From: Cystobacter fuscus DSM 2262
GTDB lineage: Bacteria; Myxococcota; Myxococcia; Myxococcales; Myxococcaceae
Assembly (NCBI RefSeq): GCF_000335475.2
Contig: NZ_ANAH02000021.1
Span: 62,001 to 126,000 of the forward strand
Reading direction: 5' to 3'
Length of the DNA: 64,000 nt
Part shown: positions 9,514-18,611 of the stretch, piece by piece
Position numbering within the stretch: position 1 is the first letter of the stretch
How the letters are laid out: each line of letters opens with the position of its first letter
Translations under genes and position numbers: made by a program
Notes under the pieces: generated by a model
What the model was told of the DNA's origin: nothing
What the model saw: only the letters and a program-made list of their open reading frames with translations
Databases searched by the model: none

Positions 9514-10395
9514 ATGATTCGCCGTCCCCTGGGCGCCCAAGGCCCACACGTGTCCGCGCTGGGCTTCGGAGCCGGACCCGTGGGCAGTCCCGAGTTGTCC
9601 GAGGAGGCGGCCCACGCGCTGCTGCACGGGGTGCTCGACGCGGGCATCACCCTGCTCGACACCGCCCCGAGCTACGGCCAGTCCGAGGAGCGCATCGGCC
9701 GGGCGCTCCAGGGCCGGCGCCACGAGTTCGTCCTCTCCACCAAGTGCGGCTACGGCGTGCCCGGCGTGGAGGACTGGACGGGGCCCTGCATCACCCAGGG
9801 GATTGAACAGGCCCTGCGCCGGCTGCGCACCGACTTCATCGACGTGGTGCACTTCCACTCGTGTCCCGTGGAGGTGCTCGAGCGCCCCGGCGTGGTGGAC
9901 GCGCTCCAGGCCGCCGTCCAGCGGGGCCAGGTGCGCGTCGCCGCGTACTCGGGCGACAACGAGGCCCTCGCCTGGGCCCTGCGCTCGGGGGCGTTCGGCT
10001 CGGTGCAGCTGTCGCTCAACCTCTTCGACCAGCGCGCGCTCGACACGGCCCTGCCCCTGGCCCGGGAGCGGGGCATCGGCGTCATCGCCAAGCGGCCCCT
10101 GGGCAACGCCCCCTGGCGCTTCCCCCAGCGCCCCGGCGCCCACGACATCGCCACGTACTGGGACCGCATGCACGCGCTCGGGTTGGATCCCCAAGGACTG
10201 GACTGGAACGAGTTCGCCCTGCGCTTCACCGCCTTCACTCCGGGCGTGGTGAGCTGCATCGTGGGCACCACGCGCCTGGAGCACCTCCAGCACAACCTGC
10301 GCGCCCTCGAGCAGGGCCCTCTGCCCGAGCCCCTCGTGCACTCCATCCGCGACGCGTTCCACCGCCAGGGCGCCGCCTGGGACGGCCTCATCTGA
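9514..10395 (+). CDS. Aldo/keto reductase family protein
   Basis: 293 residues, a (beta/alpha)8 NADPH-dependent oxidoreductase. The catalytic tetrad is readable: Asp and Tyr in LLDTAPSYGQSE, Lys in STKCGYG, and His in VVHFHS. The C-terminal cofactor region has IVGTTRLEHLQHNL. The ATG at 9514 is preferred because GGGAG lies 8 nt upstream; a GTG at 9499 would overlap the carboxypeptidase. The close spacing suggests a two-gene unit with the M14 peptidase. It is shorter than the second aldo/keto reductase in this window (25122) and differs in the loop after the His. Substrate unknown. Confidence 0.92.
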   Translation: MIRRPLGAQGPHVSALGFGAGPVGSPELSEEAAHALLHGVLDAGITLLDTAPSYGQSEERIGRALQGRRHEFVLSTKCGYGVPGVEDWTGPCITQGIEQALRRLRTDFIDVVHFHSCPVEVLERPGVVDALQAAVQRGQVRVAAYSGDNEALAWALRSGAFGSVQLSLNLFDQRALDTALPLARERGIGVIAKRPLGNAPWRFPQRPGAHDIATYWDRMHALGLDPQGLDWNEFALRFTAFTPGVVSCIVGTTRLEHLQHNLRALEQGPLPEPLVHSIRDAFHRQGAAWDGLI

Positions 10396-10508
10396 GGCCC
10401 CGCCGCGGCGCGCTCCCCAAAGCGAAACCCCATCCGCTCCTTGCAAGTCCCCTCCACCCCTGTCACGACAGCACCCCGCCCCCGGAGTCCATCCCTTCCG
10501 GGCGAGGT

Positions 10509-10540
10509 AGTTTGACATCAAACTGATTCAGTCGGACGAT
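10509..10540 (+). promoter_or_regulatory. Putative sigma-70 promoter with overlapping 16-bp operator-like palindrome
   Basis: TTGACA at 10512-10517 is followed after 17 bases by GACGAT at 10535-10540, ahead of the lipoprotein start at 10562. The -35 hexamer is perfect and the -10 is weak. The -35 lies inside an inverted repeat, AGTTTGA-ca-TCAAACT (10509-10524), with perfect 7-base arms. A repressor bound there would block polymerase. The regulator is not identified. Confidence 0.5.
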
Positions 10541-10561
10541 GGTCCGCTAGAGTTGGGAGCG

Positions 10562-11380
10562 ATGAATTTCATGAGCTGGAAGCAAGGGGTCATCGTAGGC
10601 GCGGGTCTGGTGCTGGGAGCGTGCGCGACGCAGCAGGTGCCAGTGAAGCAGTACGCCCTGGCGGGAGGGCGCGCGGAGTACCGGGACTACGCGGGAGAGC
10701 GGGCCAACATCTGCGACTCGGAGCCGCGCTGGTTGATGGACGAGCTGAGCAGCATGAATGGTCTGCTGGCGCGCTTCGTGTCCTCGACGGAGCAGGCGAA
10801 CACGCCGGGGGCGGCGGAGCAGGCGCAGCAGATGGCGCTGCTCAAGGAGTCCGCGGGCTCGCTGGGCAAGGTGCTCGACGTGCACCAGTCCAACCTCAAG
10901 GCGTTGCAGGGCTGCGGCTTCGCGCGCTCGGGGGCGTTCCCGGAGCTGGGCCGGCGGGGGCTGGAGCTGGTGGAGATGTCCCGCGCGCGGCTGGCCGAGG
11001 GCAACGAGGCGAAGAAGGTCGAGGCGGCCCAGCTCAAGTGGACGGAGGAGGCGCCCCAGCGCGAGCAGACGGCGCGGCAGACGTGGTGCGCGAAGGAGCC
11101 CGAGGTGGGCAGCACGGATCTCTTCTACGCGCGCCGCTTCGCCGATGGCCGCACCGAGTGGCTCTTCTGCGATGGCCACCGCGTCCAGGCCACCTCGGCC
11201 AGCGCGGAGCCCACGCTGGTGTCGCCCGAGGGGCTGAGCGCGAAGGATCGCCGCAAGGTGAAGCCGGCGCGCTACCTCGACGCGGCACGGGGCTACCCCG
11301 CGGAGGAGATCGACAAGCAGCCCACCGAGCCGGGCGCGCCGGCCGCCCCCGCCCAGGGCGCGGCCACCACCGGCCAGTGA
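10562..11380 (+). CDS. Unrecognised lipoprotein
   Basis: 272 residues. MNFMSWKQG precedes a hydrophobic stretch ending in VLGAC, a clear lipobox, so the product is probably an acylated periplasmic or surface lipoprotein. The mature part is largely helical and charged with several isolated Cys residues, including GCGF near 118, and it ends in an Ala/Pro/Gly-rich tail. No enzyme motif was recognised. The GGGAG at 10555-10559 is only 2 nt from ATG 10562 but 11 nt from the in-frame ATG at 10571, so the second Met may be the real start; both keep the lipobox. A strong -35 and a palindrome lie just upstream. Confidence 0.75.
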   Translation: MNFMSWKQGVIVGAGLVLGACATQQVPVKQYALAGGRAEYRDYAGERANICDSEPRWLMDELSSMNGLLARFVSSTEQANTPGAAEQAQQMALLKESAGSLGKVLDVHQSNLKALQGCGFARSGAFPELGRRGLELVEMSRARLAEGNEAKKVEAAQLKWTEEAPQREQTARQTWCAKEPEVGSTDLFYARRFADGRTEWLFCDGHRVQATSASAEPTLVSPEGLSAKDRRKVKPARYLDAARGYPAEEIDKQPTEPGAPAAPAQGAATTGQ

Positions 11381-11382
11381 GC

Positions 11383-11403
11383 GGCCCGTGAGCGGAACGG
11401 GCC
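11383..11403 (+). terminator. Short hairpin after the lipoprotein gene
   Basis: GGCCCGT (11383-11389) pairs perfectly with ACGGGCC (11397-11403) across a 7-base loop, starting 2 bases after the stop codon. No T-run follows, so intrinsic termination is uncertain. Confidence 0.4.
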
Positions 11404-11449
11404 ATTGAGGCTCCCACCCCGAGGGAGAGGGGCGCTAGCATCCGCGCCC

Positions 11450-11923
11450 ATGATCCGTTCCGCTACCCCCGAGGACGTCCCCGTCATCGCCCGGCTCATC
11501 CGGGCCCTGGCCGAGTATGAGAAGCTCTCCCATCTGGCCATCCTGAAGGAAGAAGACCTGAAGCGTCACCTGTTTGGCGAGCGGCCCCATGCCGAGGTCG
11601 TCGTCGCCGAGGAGGCGGGCACGGTGGTGGGCTTCGCCCTCTTCTTCCACACCTACTCCACCTTCCTCGCCCGGCCGAGCCTGTACCTGGAGGACCTCTT
11701 CGTGCTGCCCGAGCACCGGGGCCGGGGCCATGGCAAGGGCCTGCTGTCGCACCTGGCGCGGCTCGCCGTCGAGCGGGGCTGCGGGCGCTTCGAGTGGTCC
11801 GTGCTGGACTGGAACGCGCCCGCCATCGCCTTCTACGAGTCGGTCGGCGCCGTGCCCTTGAGCGAGTGGACCGTCTTCCGGCTCACGGGAGAGGCCCTGA
11901 CGCGGCTGGCGGGAAGCACGTAG
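11450..11923 (+). CDS. GNAT N-acetyltransferase, diamine acetyltransferase-like
   Basis: 157 residues, a complete single GNAT domain. The acetyl-CoA pyrophosphate loop is HRGRGHGKGLL (about 86-96), preceded by SLYLEDLFVLPE. It is followed by GCGRFEWSVLDWNAPAIAFYESVGA, which closely follows the spermidine/spermine or thialysine acetyltransferase (SSAT) pattern. Likely substrates are small amines, by family analogy only. The ATG at 11450 starts the domain directly (MIRSATPEDV); upstream frame extension is not domain-like. No clear Shine-Dalgarno sequence close to it. Confidence 0.88.
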   Translation: MIRSATPEDVPVIARLIRALAEYEKLSHLAILKEEDLKRHLFGERPHAEVVVAEEAGTVVGFALFFHTYSTFLARPSLYLEDLFVLPEHRGRGHGKGLLSHLARLAVERGCGRFEWSVLDWNAPAIAFYESVGAVPLSEWTVFRLTGEALTRLAGST

Positions 11924-12014
11924 GCTCGGCCACCCACCTGGCGACGAGGCCCTCCCGGCCGCCCCATCTGCGCGCGAGCAGGAAGACGTAACATGGGGCG
12001 GGGAAGAAAGGCGC

Positions 12015-15000
12015 ATGCAGCCCATGGATGACAAAGAGCGCCGCACGGTGAGGACCGACGATCGCCGCACGGTGCGGACCGAGAACCACCGCACGCAGGC
12101 GATCGGCACGCAGGAGGCGCCCCCACCCCAGGATGCTCCCGAGGCCGACGCGCCGGCCACGCTGGGCCGGGGCACGGCCCTGGATCGCTACGTGGTGCTC
12201 GAGCCCCTGGGCCAGGGGGGCATGGGCATGGTGTATGCCGCCTATGACTCGGTGCTGGACCGCAAGGTGGCGCTCAAGCTGCTGCCTCCCGGGGACGTGG
12301 ACGGGGATACCGAGATGACCTCGGGGCGGGCCCGGCTGCTGCGCGAGGCGCAGGCCATGGCCCGGCTCTCCCACCCCAACGTGGTGGCCGTCTACGACGT
12401 GCACCAGCACGGCCTCCAGGTCTTCATGGCCATGGAGCTGGTGGAGGGACAGACGCTGCTGCAGTGGCAGCGGCAGCAGAAGCGCGGGTGGAAGGAGATC
12501 CTCGCCGCCTTCCTGTCCGCGGGCCGGGGCCTGGCCGCCGCGCACGCCGCGGGGCTCGTCCACCGCGACTTCAAGCCCACCAACGTCCTGGTGGGCAAGG
12601 ACGGCCGCGTGCGGGTGACGGACTTCGGGCTGGCACGCACGCACAACGCGCCCCCGGAGGAGCCCTCTGAGCCCGAGCCCTCTCCGGGCACGCGGGACAC
12701 CGGCCCGGTCAAGGCGCACAGCATGCTGGAGCTGGAGCTGACGCAGCGGGGCGCGGTGCTCGGGACGCCGGCGTACATGGCCCCCGAGCAGTTCCGCGGC
12801 GCCGCGGCGGACGCGCGCAGCGATCAGTTCTCCTTCGCCGTGTCGCTGTGGGAAGCGCTGTACGGGGAGCGCCCCTTCGAGGGCACCACCACGGGCGAGC
12901 GCCGCCAGAACGTGCTGGACGGGCGCATCCGCACGCCCCCCGCCTACTCGGACGTGCCCCCGTGGGTGACGCGGGCCCTGCTGCGGGCCCTCAACACCGC
13001 GCCCGCGGCGCGCTACCCGTCGCTGGATGCGCTGCTGGCCCTGCTGGAGCGGGATCCCGCCCAGGTGCGCCGCCGCCGGCTGTCCGCCGCCGCCCTGCTG
13101 CTGCTCGTCGTGGGCTCGGGGACACTCGCCTGGTTCTCCTGGCACCAGCGCCAGGCGAGCCTGTGCACCGGCGCCTCGGAGCGGCTGCGCGGCGTCTGGG
13201 ACGTGCCCCGGCAGAAGGCCGTCGAGAAGGCGTTCCTCGCCACCCAGCGCTCCTATGCCCACGACACGTGGCAGCGGGTGCACGACGCGCTCGACGCGTA
13301 CACCGCCGCGTGGCGCAACATGCACCAGAGCACGTGCGAGGCCACGCGCCTGCGCGGCGAGCAGTCCGAGGCCGTCCTGTCGCTGCGCATGGCCTGCCTG
13401 GACAACCGGCTGCAGGACGTGGCCGCGCTCACCGAGGTCTTCACCGAGGCCGACGCCACGGTGGTGGAGAAGGCCATCTCCGCCACCAGCGCGCTGCGCG
13501 GGCTCGAGGGGTGCGCGGACGTGGAGGCGCTCATGGCCGATGTGCCGCCTCCGGAGGATCAAGCCACGCGCCAGTCCGTGGACACCGCGCGCGCCCAGCT
13601 CGCCCGCGTCAAGGCGCTCACCGAGGCGGGCAAGTTCAAGCACGCCCAGAAGCTGGCCAAGGACGTGGCCGAGAAGGCGGCGGACTTCCACTACCCTCCC
13701 CTGTACGCCGAGGCCCTCTTCATGCAGGGCTGGACGCAGCTCATCGCCGGGGAGAACCAGGGGGTGCCCGCGCTGCTCCAGCGCGCGTTGTGGCTCGCGC
13801 ACGCCTCCCGGAATGATCGGATCGCGGCGGCCGCCAGCGTGCGGCTGATGGGCTACCACAGCGCGCACGGGCCCCCCGAGGAGGCGCGGCACTGGGAACA
13901 GTTCGCCCAGGCGGCGCTCGATCGGCTGGGGGAGAGTGGCGAATTGCGCGCCATCTTCCACAACAACCGGGGACTGGCGCTCTACCAGGAGGGCAACTTC
14001 GCCGAGGCCTACGAGGCCTTCGACAAGGCCTTCGCGCTGGCCGAGCACAACCTGGGCGCGGCCAACGCCATGACGCTGCGCTACGCCACCAACTCGGTGG
14101 CCGCGCTGGGCAACCTGGACCGCATCGACGAGACCCAACGGGCCTTCGAGATGCTCGTGCACCTGGGCGAGACGAACCTCGGCCCCCTGCACCCCTTCCT
14201 CGGCCAACCCCTGTCCAACCTGTCCAACTTCTACGCCTTCCAGGGGCGCTTCGCCGACGCGCGCCGGCTGCTCGACCGGGTGCGGGTCATCGGCCAGCAG
14301 GCCTATGGCGCGCGCTCGGAGGAATGGGCCCAGTTCCACATCGCCTACGGAGACCTCGAGGCCGCCGAGGGCCATGACACCGAGGCGCTCGGACACTACG
14401 AGGAGGCGGCGCACCTGTTCCGCGAGCTCACGGGCGCCGAGAGCCTGGAGCTGATGCAGGCCCTGGTGAAGGAAGCGGATGCCCGGACGGAGCTCGGACA
14501 GCTCGCGCCGGCCCAGCGCACCTACCAACAGGTGCTGGAGCTCACGAAGAAGGACCCGCGCCAGTACGCCCAGGTGCAGACCCAGGCGCTCGCCGGACTC
14601 GCGGACCTGAACGACGCGCGCGGCCAGCACGAGCAGGCGCTCCACCTGCGGCAGCAGGCGCTGGAGCTGCGCGAGCGCGACCTGGGCCCCGAGCACATCC
14701 ACACGGCGCTCATGCGCGTGGCCATCGCCAGCAGCTACCTGGAGCTGGGAGAGCCCGCGCGAGCGCTGGCGCTCTACGACAAGGAGCAGGCCTTCTTCGA
14801 GAAGACGTTGAGCGCGGACTCGCCCTCGGGCGTGCTGCCGCTGGCGGGCAAGGGCGAGGCCCTGCAGCAACTGGGCAGGGCCGCCGAGGCCCTTCCGCTG
14901 CTCGAGCGCGTGCTGCGCATCATCGAGACCCATCCCATGCGCCCGGCGTACACCGCCGCCGTGCAGGCCGCCCTCGCGCGCTCGCTCTGGGACACCCGGC

Positions 15001-15167
15001 AGCATCCGGAGCGCGCCTGGAAGCTCGCCATGGCCGCCCACGCCACCTACTCCCGCTCGCCCATCCGCCACGCCAACGAGCTGGCCAGGCTGGAGAAACT
15101 GCTGCGGCGACACGCCCCCCGGGAGTCCCCTCCTCCCAGCTCGTTCGCCCAGCCCGGCCCTCGCTGA
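12015..15167 (+). CDS. Ser/Thr protein kinase with C-terminal TPR repeats
   Basis: 1050 residues. An N-terminal tail has near-repeats of R-T-V-R-T-(D/E) between residues 10 and 30, rich in Thr and possibly phosphorylated. The kinase domain is about 56-345: P-loop GQGGMGMVY, Lys88 in VALKLL, catalytic HRDFKPTN (His183, Asp185, Lys187), DFG in VTDFGLA, and APEQFRG. A single transmembrane segment (about 358-378) follows, so the kinase is cytosolic and the rest is probably periplasmic. After a helical region come TPR-type repeats from about 535 to 1030 (motifs such as GNFAEAYEAFDKAFALAE). This is a typical myxobacterial one-gene signalling kinase with no partner next door. ATG at 12015, with AAAGG upstream. 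Confidence 0.95.
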   Translation: MQPMDDKERRTVRTDDRRTVRTENHRTQAIGTQEAPPPQDAPEADAPATLGRGTALDRYVVLEPLGQGGMGMVYAAYDSVLDRKVALKLLPPGDVDGDTEMTSGRARLLREAQAMARLSHPNVVAVYDVHQHGLQVFMAMELVEGQTLLQWQRQQKRGWKEILAAFLSAGRGLAAAHAAGLVHRDFKPTNVLVGKDGRVRVTDFGLARTHNAPPEEPSEPEPSPGTRDTGPVKAHSMLELELTQRGAVLGTPAYMAPEQFRGAAADARSDQFSFAVSLWEALYGERPFEGTTTGERRQNVLDGRIRTPPAYSDVPPWVTRALLRALNTAPAARYPSLDALLALLERDPAQVRRRRLSAAALLLLVVGSGTLAWFSWHQRQASLCTGASERLRGVWDVPRQKAVEKAFLATQRSYAHDTWQRVHDALDAYTAAWRNMHQSTCEATRLRGEQSEAVLSLRMACLDNRLQDVAALTEVFTEADATVVEKAISATSALRGLEGCADVEALMADVPPPEDQATRQSVDTARAQLARVKALTEAGKFKHAQKLAKDVAEKAADFHYPPLYAEALFMQGWTQLIAGENQGVPALLQRALWLAHASRNDRIAAAASVRLMGYHSAHGPPEEARHWEQFAQAALDRLGESGELRAIFHNNRGLALYQEGNFAEAYEAFDKAFALAEHNLGAANAMTLRYATNSVAALGNLDRIDETQRAFEMLVHLGETNLGPLHPFLGQPLSNLSNFYAFQGRFADARRLLDRVRVIGQQAYGARSEEWAQFHIAYGDLEAAEGHDTEALGHYEEAAHLFRELTGAESLELMQALVKEADARTELGQLAPAQRTYQQVLELTKKDPRQYAQVQTQALAGLADLNDARGQHEQALHLRQQALELRERDLGPEHIHTALMRVAIASSYLELGEPARALALYDKEQAFFEKTLSADSPSGVLPLAGKGEALQQLGRAAEALPLLERVLRIIETHPMRPAYTAAVQAALARSLWDTRQHPERAWKLAMAAHATYSRSPIRHANELARLEKLLRRHAPRESPPPSSFAQPGPR

Positions 15168-15182
15168 ATCCCCTGGAAACAC

Positions 15183-15217
15183 CCCGGGAGGACGGCGGCC
15201 CACCCCGCCCTCCCGGG
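15183..15217. terminator. Bidirectional hairpin between convergent genes
   Basis: CCCGGGAGG (15183-15191) pairs perfectly with CCTCCCGGG (15209-15217). It lies between the converging stops of the kinase (15167) and the Kelch lipoprotein (15228). There is no T-run on either side. Confidence 0.5.
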
Positions 15218-15227
15218 CTCCTCGCGA

Positions 15228-18077
15228 CTACAGGCCGCGCGGGTCGTAGTACTCGCTCGAGGCCTGGTCGTGGTTGCTCGCTCCGCCCACCGCGAGCACC
15301 GTGCCGTCGCGCAGCAGCGTCGCCGTGTGCCGGTAGCGGTCCACGTTCATCCTGGACGTCACCGACCACGTGCCCGTCGCCGGGTCGTAGCGCTCGGAGG
15401 CGTACTGGATGCCCAGGAACTGGTGGTAGCCACCGGCCACCAGCACCTCGCCATTGTCGAGCAGCGTGGCCGTGTGCCAGCGGCGCGGCGACTTCATGCC
15501 GCCGGTGGGCAGCCACGCGCGCGTGGCCGGGTCATACAGCTCCGCCGAGGCGCTCAGGGCGATGTCGATGCCCGCCCCGCCCACCACCAGCACCCGGCCA
15601 TTGGGCAGCAGGGTGGCCGAGTGCCAGGCACGGCCCGTGCTCAGGCTCCCCGCGCTCGTCCACGTGCCCGTCGCCGGATCATAGAGTTCGGCGCTGGAGA
15701 GCAGCGCGTCATCCTCCACGTTGTCATCCGGCTGCTCGCTGCCTCCCGTCACCAGCACCTTGCCATCGGGCAGCACGGTCATGGTGTGGAAGCCACGCGC
15801 CTGGGCGAGGCCGCCCGTGGCGGACCACACGCCCGTGGCCGGGTCATACAGCTCCGCCGAGCTCAGCGCGGGGCCGCGCGACTCCGTGCCGAATCCACCC
15901 GCCACGAGCACCCGACCATCGTTGAGCAACACGGCGGCATGGTAGAAGCGCCGCGCGGTGAGCGAGCCGGTGGCCAGCCACCCGCCCGACGCGGGAGCGT
16001 AGAGTTCGGCGGAGGGCTTGTTGGTGGAGCCCGAGCCCCCCGCGATGAGCACGCGGCCATCGCGCAGCCGGGTGGCGGTGTGGCCGCGGTGGGCGCTCTG
16101 GGTGCTCCCCGTGGGGGACCACGTCTTGGTGAACGGATCATACAGCTCGGCGGTGGAGTTGAAGCCACCGGCCGCCAGCACCCGGCCATCCTCCAGCAGG
16201 GTCGCGGTGTGGGACAGGCGTGGCAGCGCCATGCTGCCCGTGGGAATCCACCCGCCCTGGGGAACCTCCTCGCACGCGGGGCTCGGCACCACCGTGATGG
16301 TCCGCGTCACCGTGCTGGTGAGGCCCACCGAGTCCGTCGCCGTGTACGTGAGGGGGTAGGTGCCCGGCACCCGGGTGTTGACCGTGCCCGAGCGCGTCAC
16401 CTGCCGCCCACCCGAGCACTCGTCGTAGGCCATGTAGCCCTGCTCCACGAAGTTCTCGCCACACGGCAAGGTGACGGAGGTGGAGCCGAAAAGGCTGAGC
16501 ATCGGGCGCCGGGTGTCGACCACCGTCGCGGTGTACGAGCAGGAGAACTCGTTGCGGGACGGATCCCGCGCGGTGTACGTCCGCCGGGTGGTGCCCAGCG
16601 GATAGAAGTTGTTGGAGGGGCCGATGACATCGGCGATGCCGCAGTTGTCCTGGGTGGACTGGGGCGGATACACCCCGAAGAGGCCGCCGCTGTAGCACTC
16701 GGCCGTGAAGTCCCCCGGGCACTCCATGGTCGGCGGGGTGGTGTCCACGGCGGAGACCGTGGCCGTGCAGCTCGAGCTCAGGCCCGCCGTGTCCGTGCAG
16801 GTGAGCGACACGTGCGTGGTGCCCGGGCCGAAGCTCACGAGGCTCTGCGTGCACTCCTTCAGGTTGCCATCCGGATCATACGAGCCCGAGTCCACCGAGC
16901 CGCTCGCGCCGCAGGTGGGGCCCACCGCCAGCGTCAGGTCCCTGCACTGCGCCACCGGAGCACGGTTGGCGGGAGTGACGGAACGGCACGAGGCGCTGCA
17001 GGTGCCCGAGCCGTTGGCGGCCCCCGTGTCACACTGCTCGCCCGGATCCACCACGCCATCGCCACACCAGTGCGTGCGGCACACCGACGAGCACGGCGTG
17101 CCCGGCATGCCATTGCGCTCGCCCGTGTCGCACTGCTCGGGGTACTGCACCACCCCGTCCCCGCAGCGCACCGGCGCCGCTCCGCGCACCAGCACGTACG
17201 GCACGCCACGCGAGCCATCCGCGAAGTCCCGGGAGCCCGGCCAACGAGCCCGGAAGGGCTCATCCCGCGCGATGACGAGGGGGGTGAAGTTCGCCTCGGG
17301 ATAGGAGACGAACGCCTCGTGCACCGAGCAGCCCCAGTTGGACAGCACGCCGTCCGTCAGACCATTGAGGGCCTCGTGCGAGGCGACGATGTGCGCGTCG
17401 TTGTAGCAACCCACGCCCGTCACCACGAAGGAGCCGAAGGGATCGAGCACCGGGACCGGGACGGGGACGATGGGCAGCGGGTCCGGCGTCTTGGGCGGCT
17501 CCACGTGGTAGTAGCAGCTCAGGCTGATGTACATGCCCGTCTTGCCCGGCTGGGCGGCGGCGAACTTCACGGCGTTGAGGGTGACCTGATCGTCCGCCTT
17601 GCCGTGGTAGACGGGATCCGTTCCCACGATGATGACGTTGCCGTCGACCACCGGGCCCCAGAGGTGCTTGGTGCTCTCGGCGGCCGCCATGCGGCCCACA
17701 TCCGTCTTGCAGGAAGGGTCTCCCAGGATGATGGCGCGGTAGGAGGCGAAGTCCGCGGAGCCCAGGGACATCCAGCGCGCCCGGTCGAAGACATCCACCT
17801 GATAGCCCAGCGCCCGGGCCTTCCGCTCCTCGATGCTGTCGCCCGCCCGGAGGATCTCCACCGTGTCGCGCAGGATGAGCACCTTGTCGCCGCTGACCAG
17901 GCCCTGGGGCCGGGTGCTCGCTCGCGGGGAGACCGCGCCCGGCTCGGACGCGGGCGGCTCGCCGTCCAGTTCCGACAGGGACTCGCCACCACAGGCCGCG
18001 AACACCAGCACGCACGCGGCCATCCACGCGCGCATCGGGATGCCGCGACACCTCTCCAGGTGAAGCTCGGATTGCAT
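15228..18077 (-). CDS. Kelch-repeat lipoprotein with Cys-rich and HYR/Ig-like domains
   Basis: 949 residues, exported. The ATG at 18077 has GGAG 8 nt upstream; the signal reaches a lipobox VFAAC near residue 28. The first 280 residues form an unrecognised globular region. Two Myxococcus-type Cys-rich repeats follow (CGDGVVQYPEQCDTG and CGDGVVDPGEQCDTG, about 300-350). Next are HYR/Ig-like domains with paired cysteines (about 365-610), the last resembling DUF5011. From about 620 to the end there are at least six Kelch blades, each with HTATLLxDGxVLxxGG and a AELYDPxTxxWxxTG strand. It probably works at the cell surface as a binding or structural protein. A converging kinase gene lies downstream. 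Confidence 0.9.
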   Translation of the reverse strand: MQSELHLERCRGIPMRAWMAACVLVFAACGGESLSELDGEPPASEPGAVSPRASTRPQGLVSGDKVLILRDTVEILRAGDSIEERKARALGYQVDVFDRARWMSLGSADFASYRAIILGDPSCKTDVGRMAAAESTKHLWGPVVDGNVIIVGTDPVYHGKADDQVTLNAVKFAAAQPGKTGMYISLSCYYHVEPPKTPDPLPIVPVPVPVLDPFGSFVVTGVGCYNDAHIVASHEALNGLTDGVLSNWGCSVHEAFVSYPEANFTPLVIARDEPFRARWPGSRDFADGSRGVPYVLVRGAAPVRCGDGVVQYPEQCDTGERNGMPGTPCSSVCRTHWCGDGVVDPGEQCDTGAANGSGTCSASCRSVTPANRAPVAQCRDLTLAVGPTCGASGSVDSGSYDPDGNLKECTQSLVSFGPGTTHVSLTCTDTAGLSSSCTATVSAVDTTPPTMECPGDFTAECYSGGLFGVYPPQSTQDNCGIADVIGPSNNFYPLGTTRRTYTARDPSRNEFSCSYTATVVDTRRPMLSLFGSTSVTLPCGENFVEQGYMAYDECSGGRQVTRSGTVNTRVPGTYPLTYTATDSVGLTSTVTRTITVVPSPACEEVPQGGWIPTGSMALPRLSHTATLLEDGRVLAAGGFNSTAELYDPFTKTWSPTGSTQSAHRGHTATRLRDGRVLIAGGSGSTNKPSAELYAPASGGWLATGSLTARRFYHAAVLLNDGRVLVAGGFGTESRGPALSSAELYDPATGVWSATGGLAQARGFHTMTVLPDGKVLVTGGSEQPDDNVEDDALLSSAELYDPATGTWTSAGSLSTGRAWHSATLLPNGRVLVVGGAGIDIALSASAELYDPATRAWLPTGGMKSPRRWHTATLLDNGEVLVAGGYHQFLGIQYASERYDPATGTWSVTSRMNVDRYRHTATLLRDGTVLAVGGASNHDQASSEYYDPRGL

Positions 18078-18218
18078 TGATAGAACTCCGTCTCGAAGCG
18101 TCGCGCACGAGGCCACCCGCCGCCTGGCGGCAATCGCGCTCGTCACGCCCGCTGTGCCCCGACGGAGAGGGCACGCGGTTATTCATTCAACGCGCGCGAA
18201 ACCCGCGAGCGGGGCCCG

Positions 18219-18611
18219 TCAGGCCAGGGGGGCCCGGACCGAGCGCAGGGCGTCGATCAGCTCACGCGCCGAGGCCGGATGGCCCTGCCCCTGCGGGGTG
18301 AAGAAGATGCCCACCGGCATCCCCTCCTGCTCCAGTTGGGGCAGCACGCTCTCGAGCAGATCCTGCAACGGGATGGCGCGCGGCTTGAAGCCGGACCACA
18401 ACCGCGTGGCACACAGCTCGGCGAACTCGGGTGCCGGCCAGAGGGGCAGCACGTCCCGCCCGGCGTCGTCGAGCGCGAGTGCCCATCCCTCCCCATCCAG
18501 GCCCCACACCTCTCCCGACTCCGTCACGCGCTGAAGGAAGTACGCGTAGCGCCGTGCGGCGGGCAACCGCAGCACGGCTTCGATTCGTTCCTGATTCTGC
18601 TCACGTTCCAT
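18219..18611 (-). CDS. DUF2750 family protein
   Basis: 130 residues, soluble. The sequence LPAARRYAYFLQRVTESGEVWGLDGEGWAL followed by VLPLWPAPEFAELCA, LQDLLESVLPQLEQEGMPVGIFFTP and PASARELIDAL matches the DUF2750 pattern in order and length. Biochemical role unknown for the family. The ATG at 18611 has GGGGAG 5 nt upstream. It overlaps the last bases of the D-amino-acid oxidase gene on the same strand (stop at 18601), so the two are translationally coupled and probably co-transcribed. Confidence 0.82.
   Translation of the reverse strand: MEREQNQERIEAVLRLPAARRYAYFLQRVTESGEVWGLDGEGWALALDDAGRDVLPLWPAPEFAELCATRLWSGFKPRAIPLQDLLESVLPQLEQEGMPVGIFFTPQGQGHPASARELIDALRSVRAPLA

Noticed and set aside
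11883..15203. Long minus-strand frame opposite the kinase gene
   Set aside because: Same reason: shadow of the kinase coding pattern, no recognisable domain.
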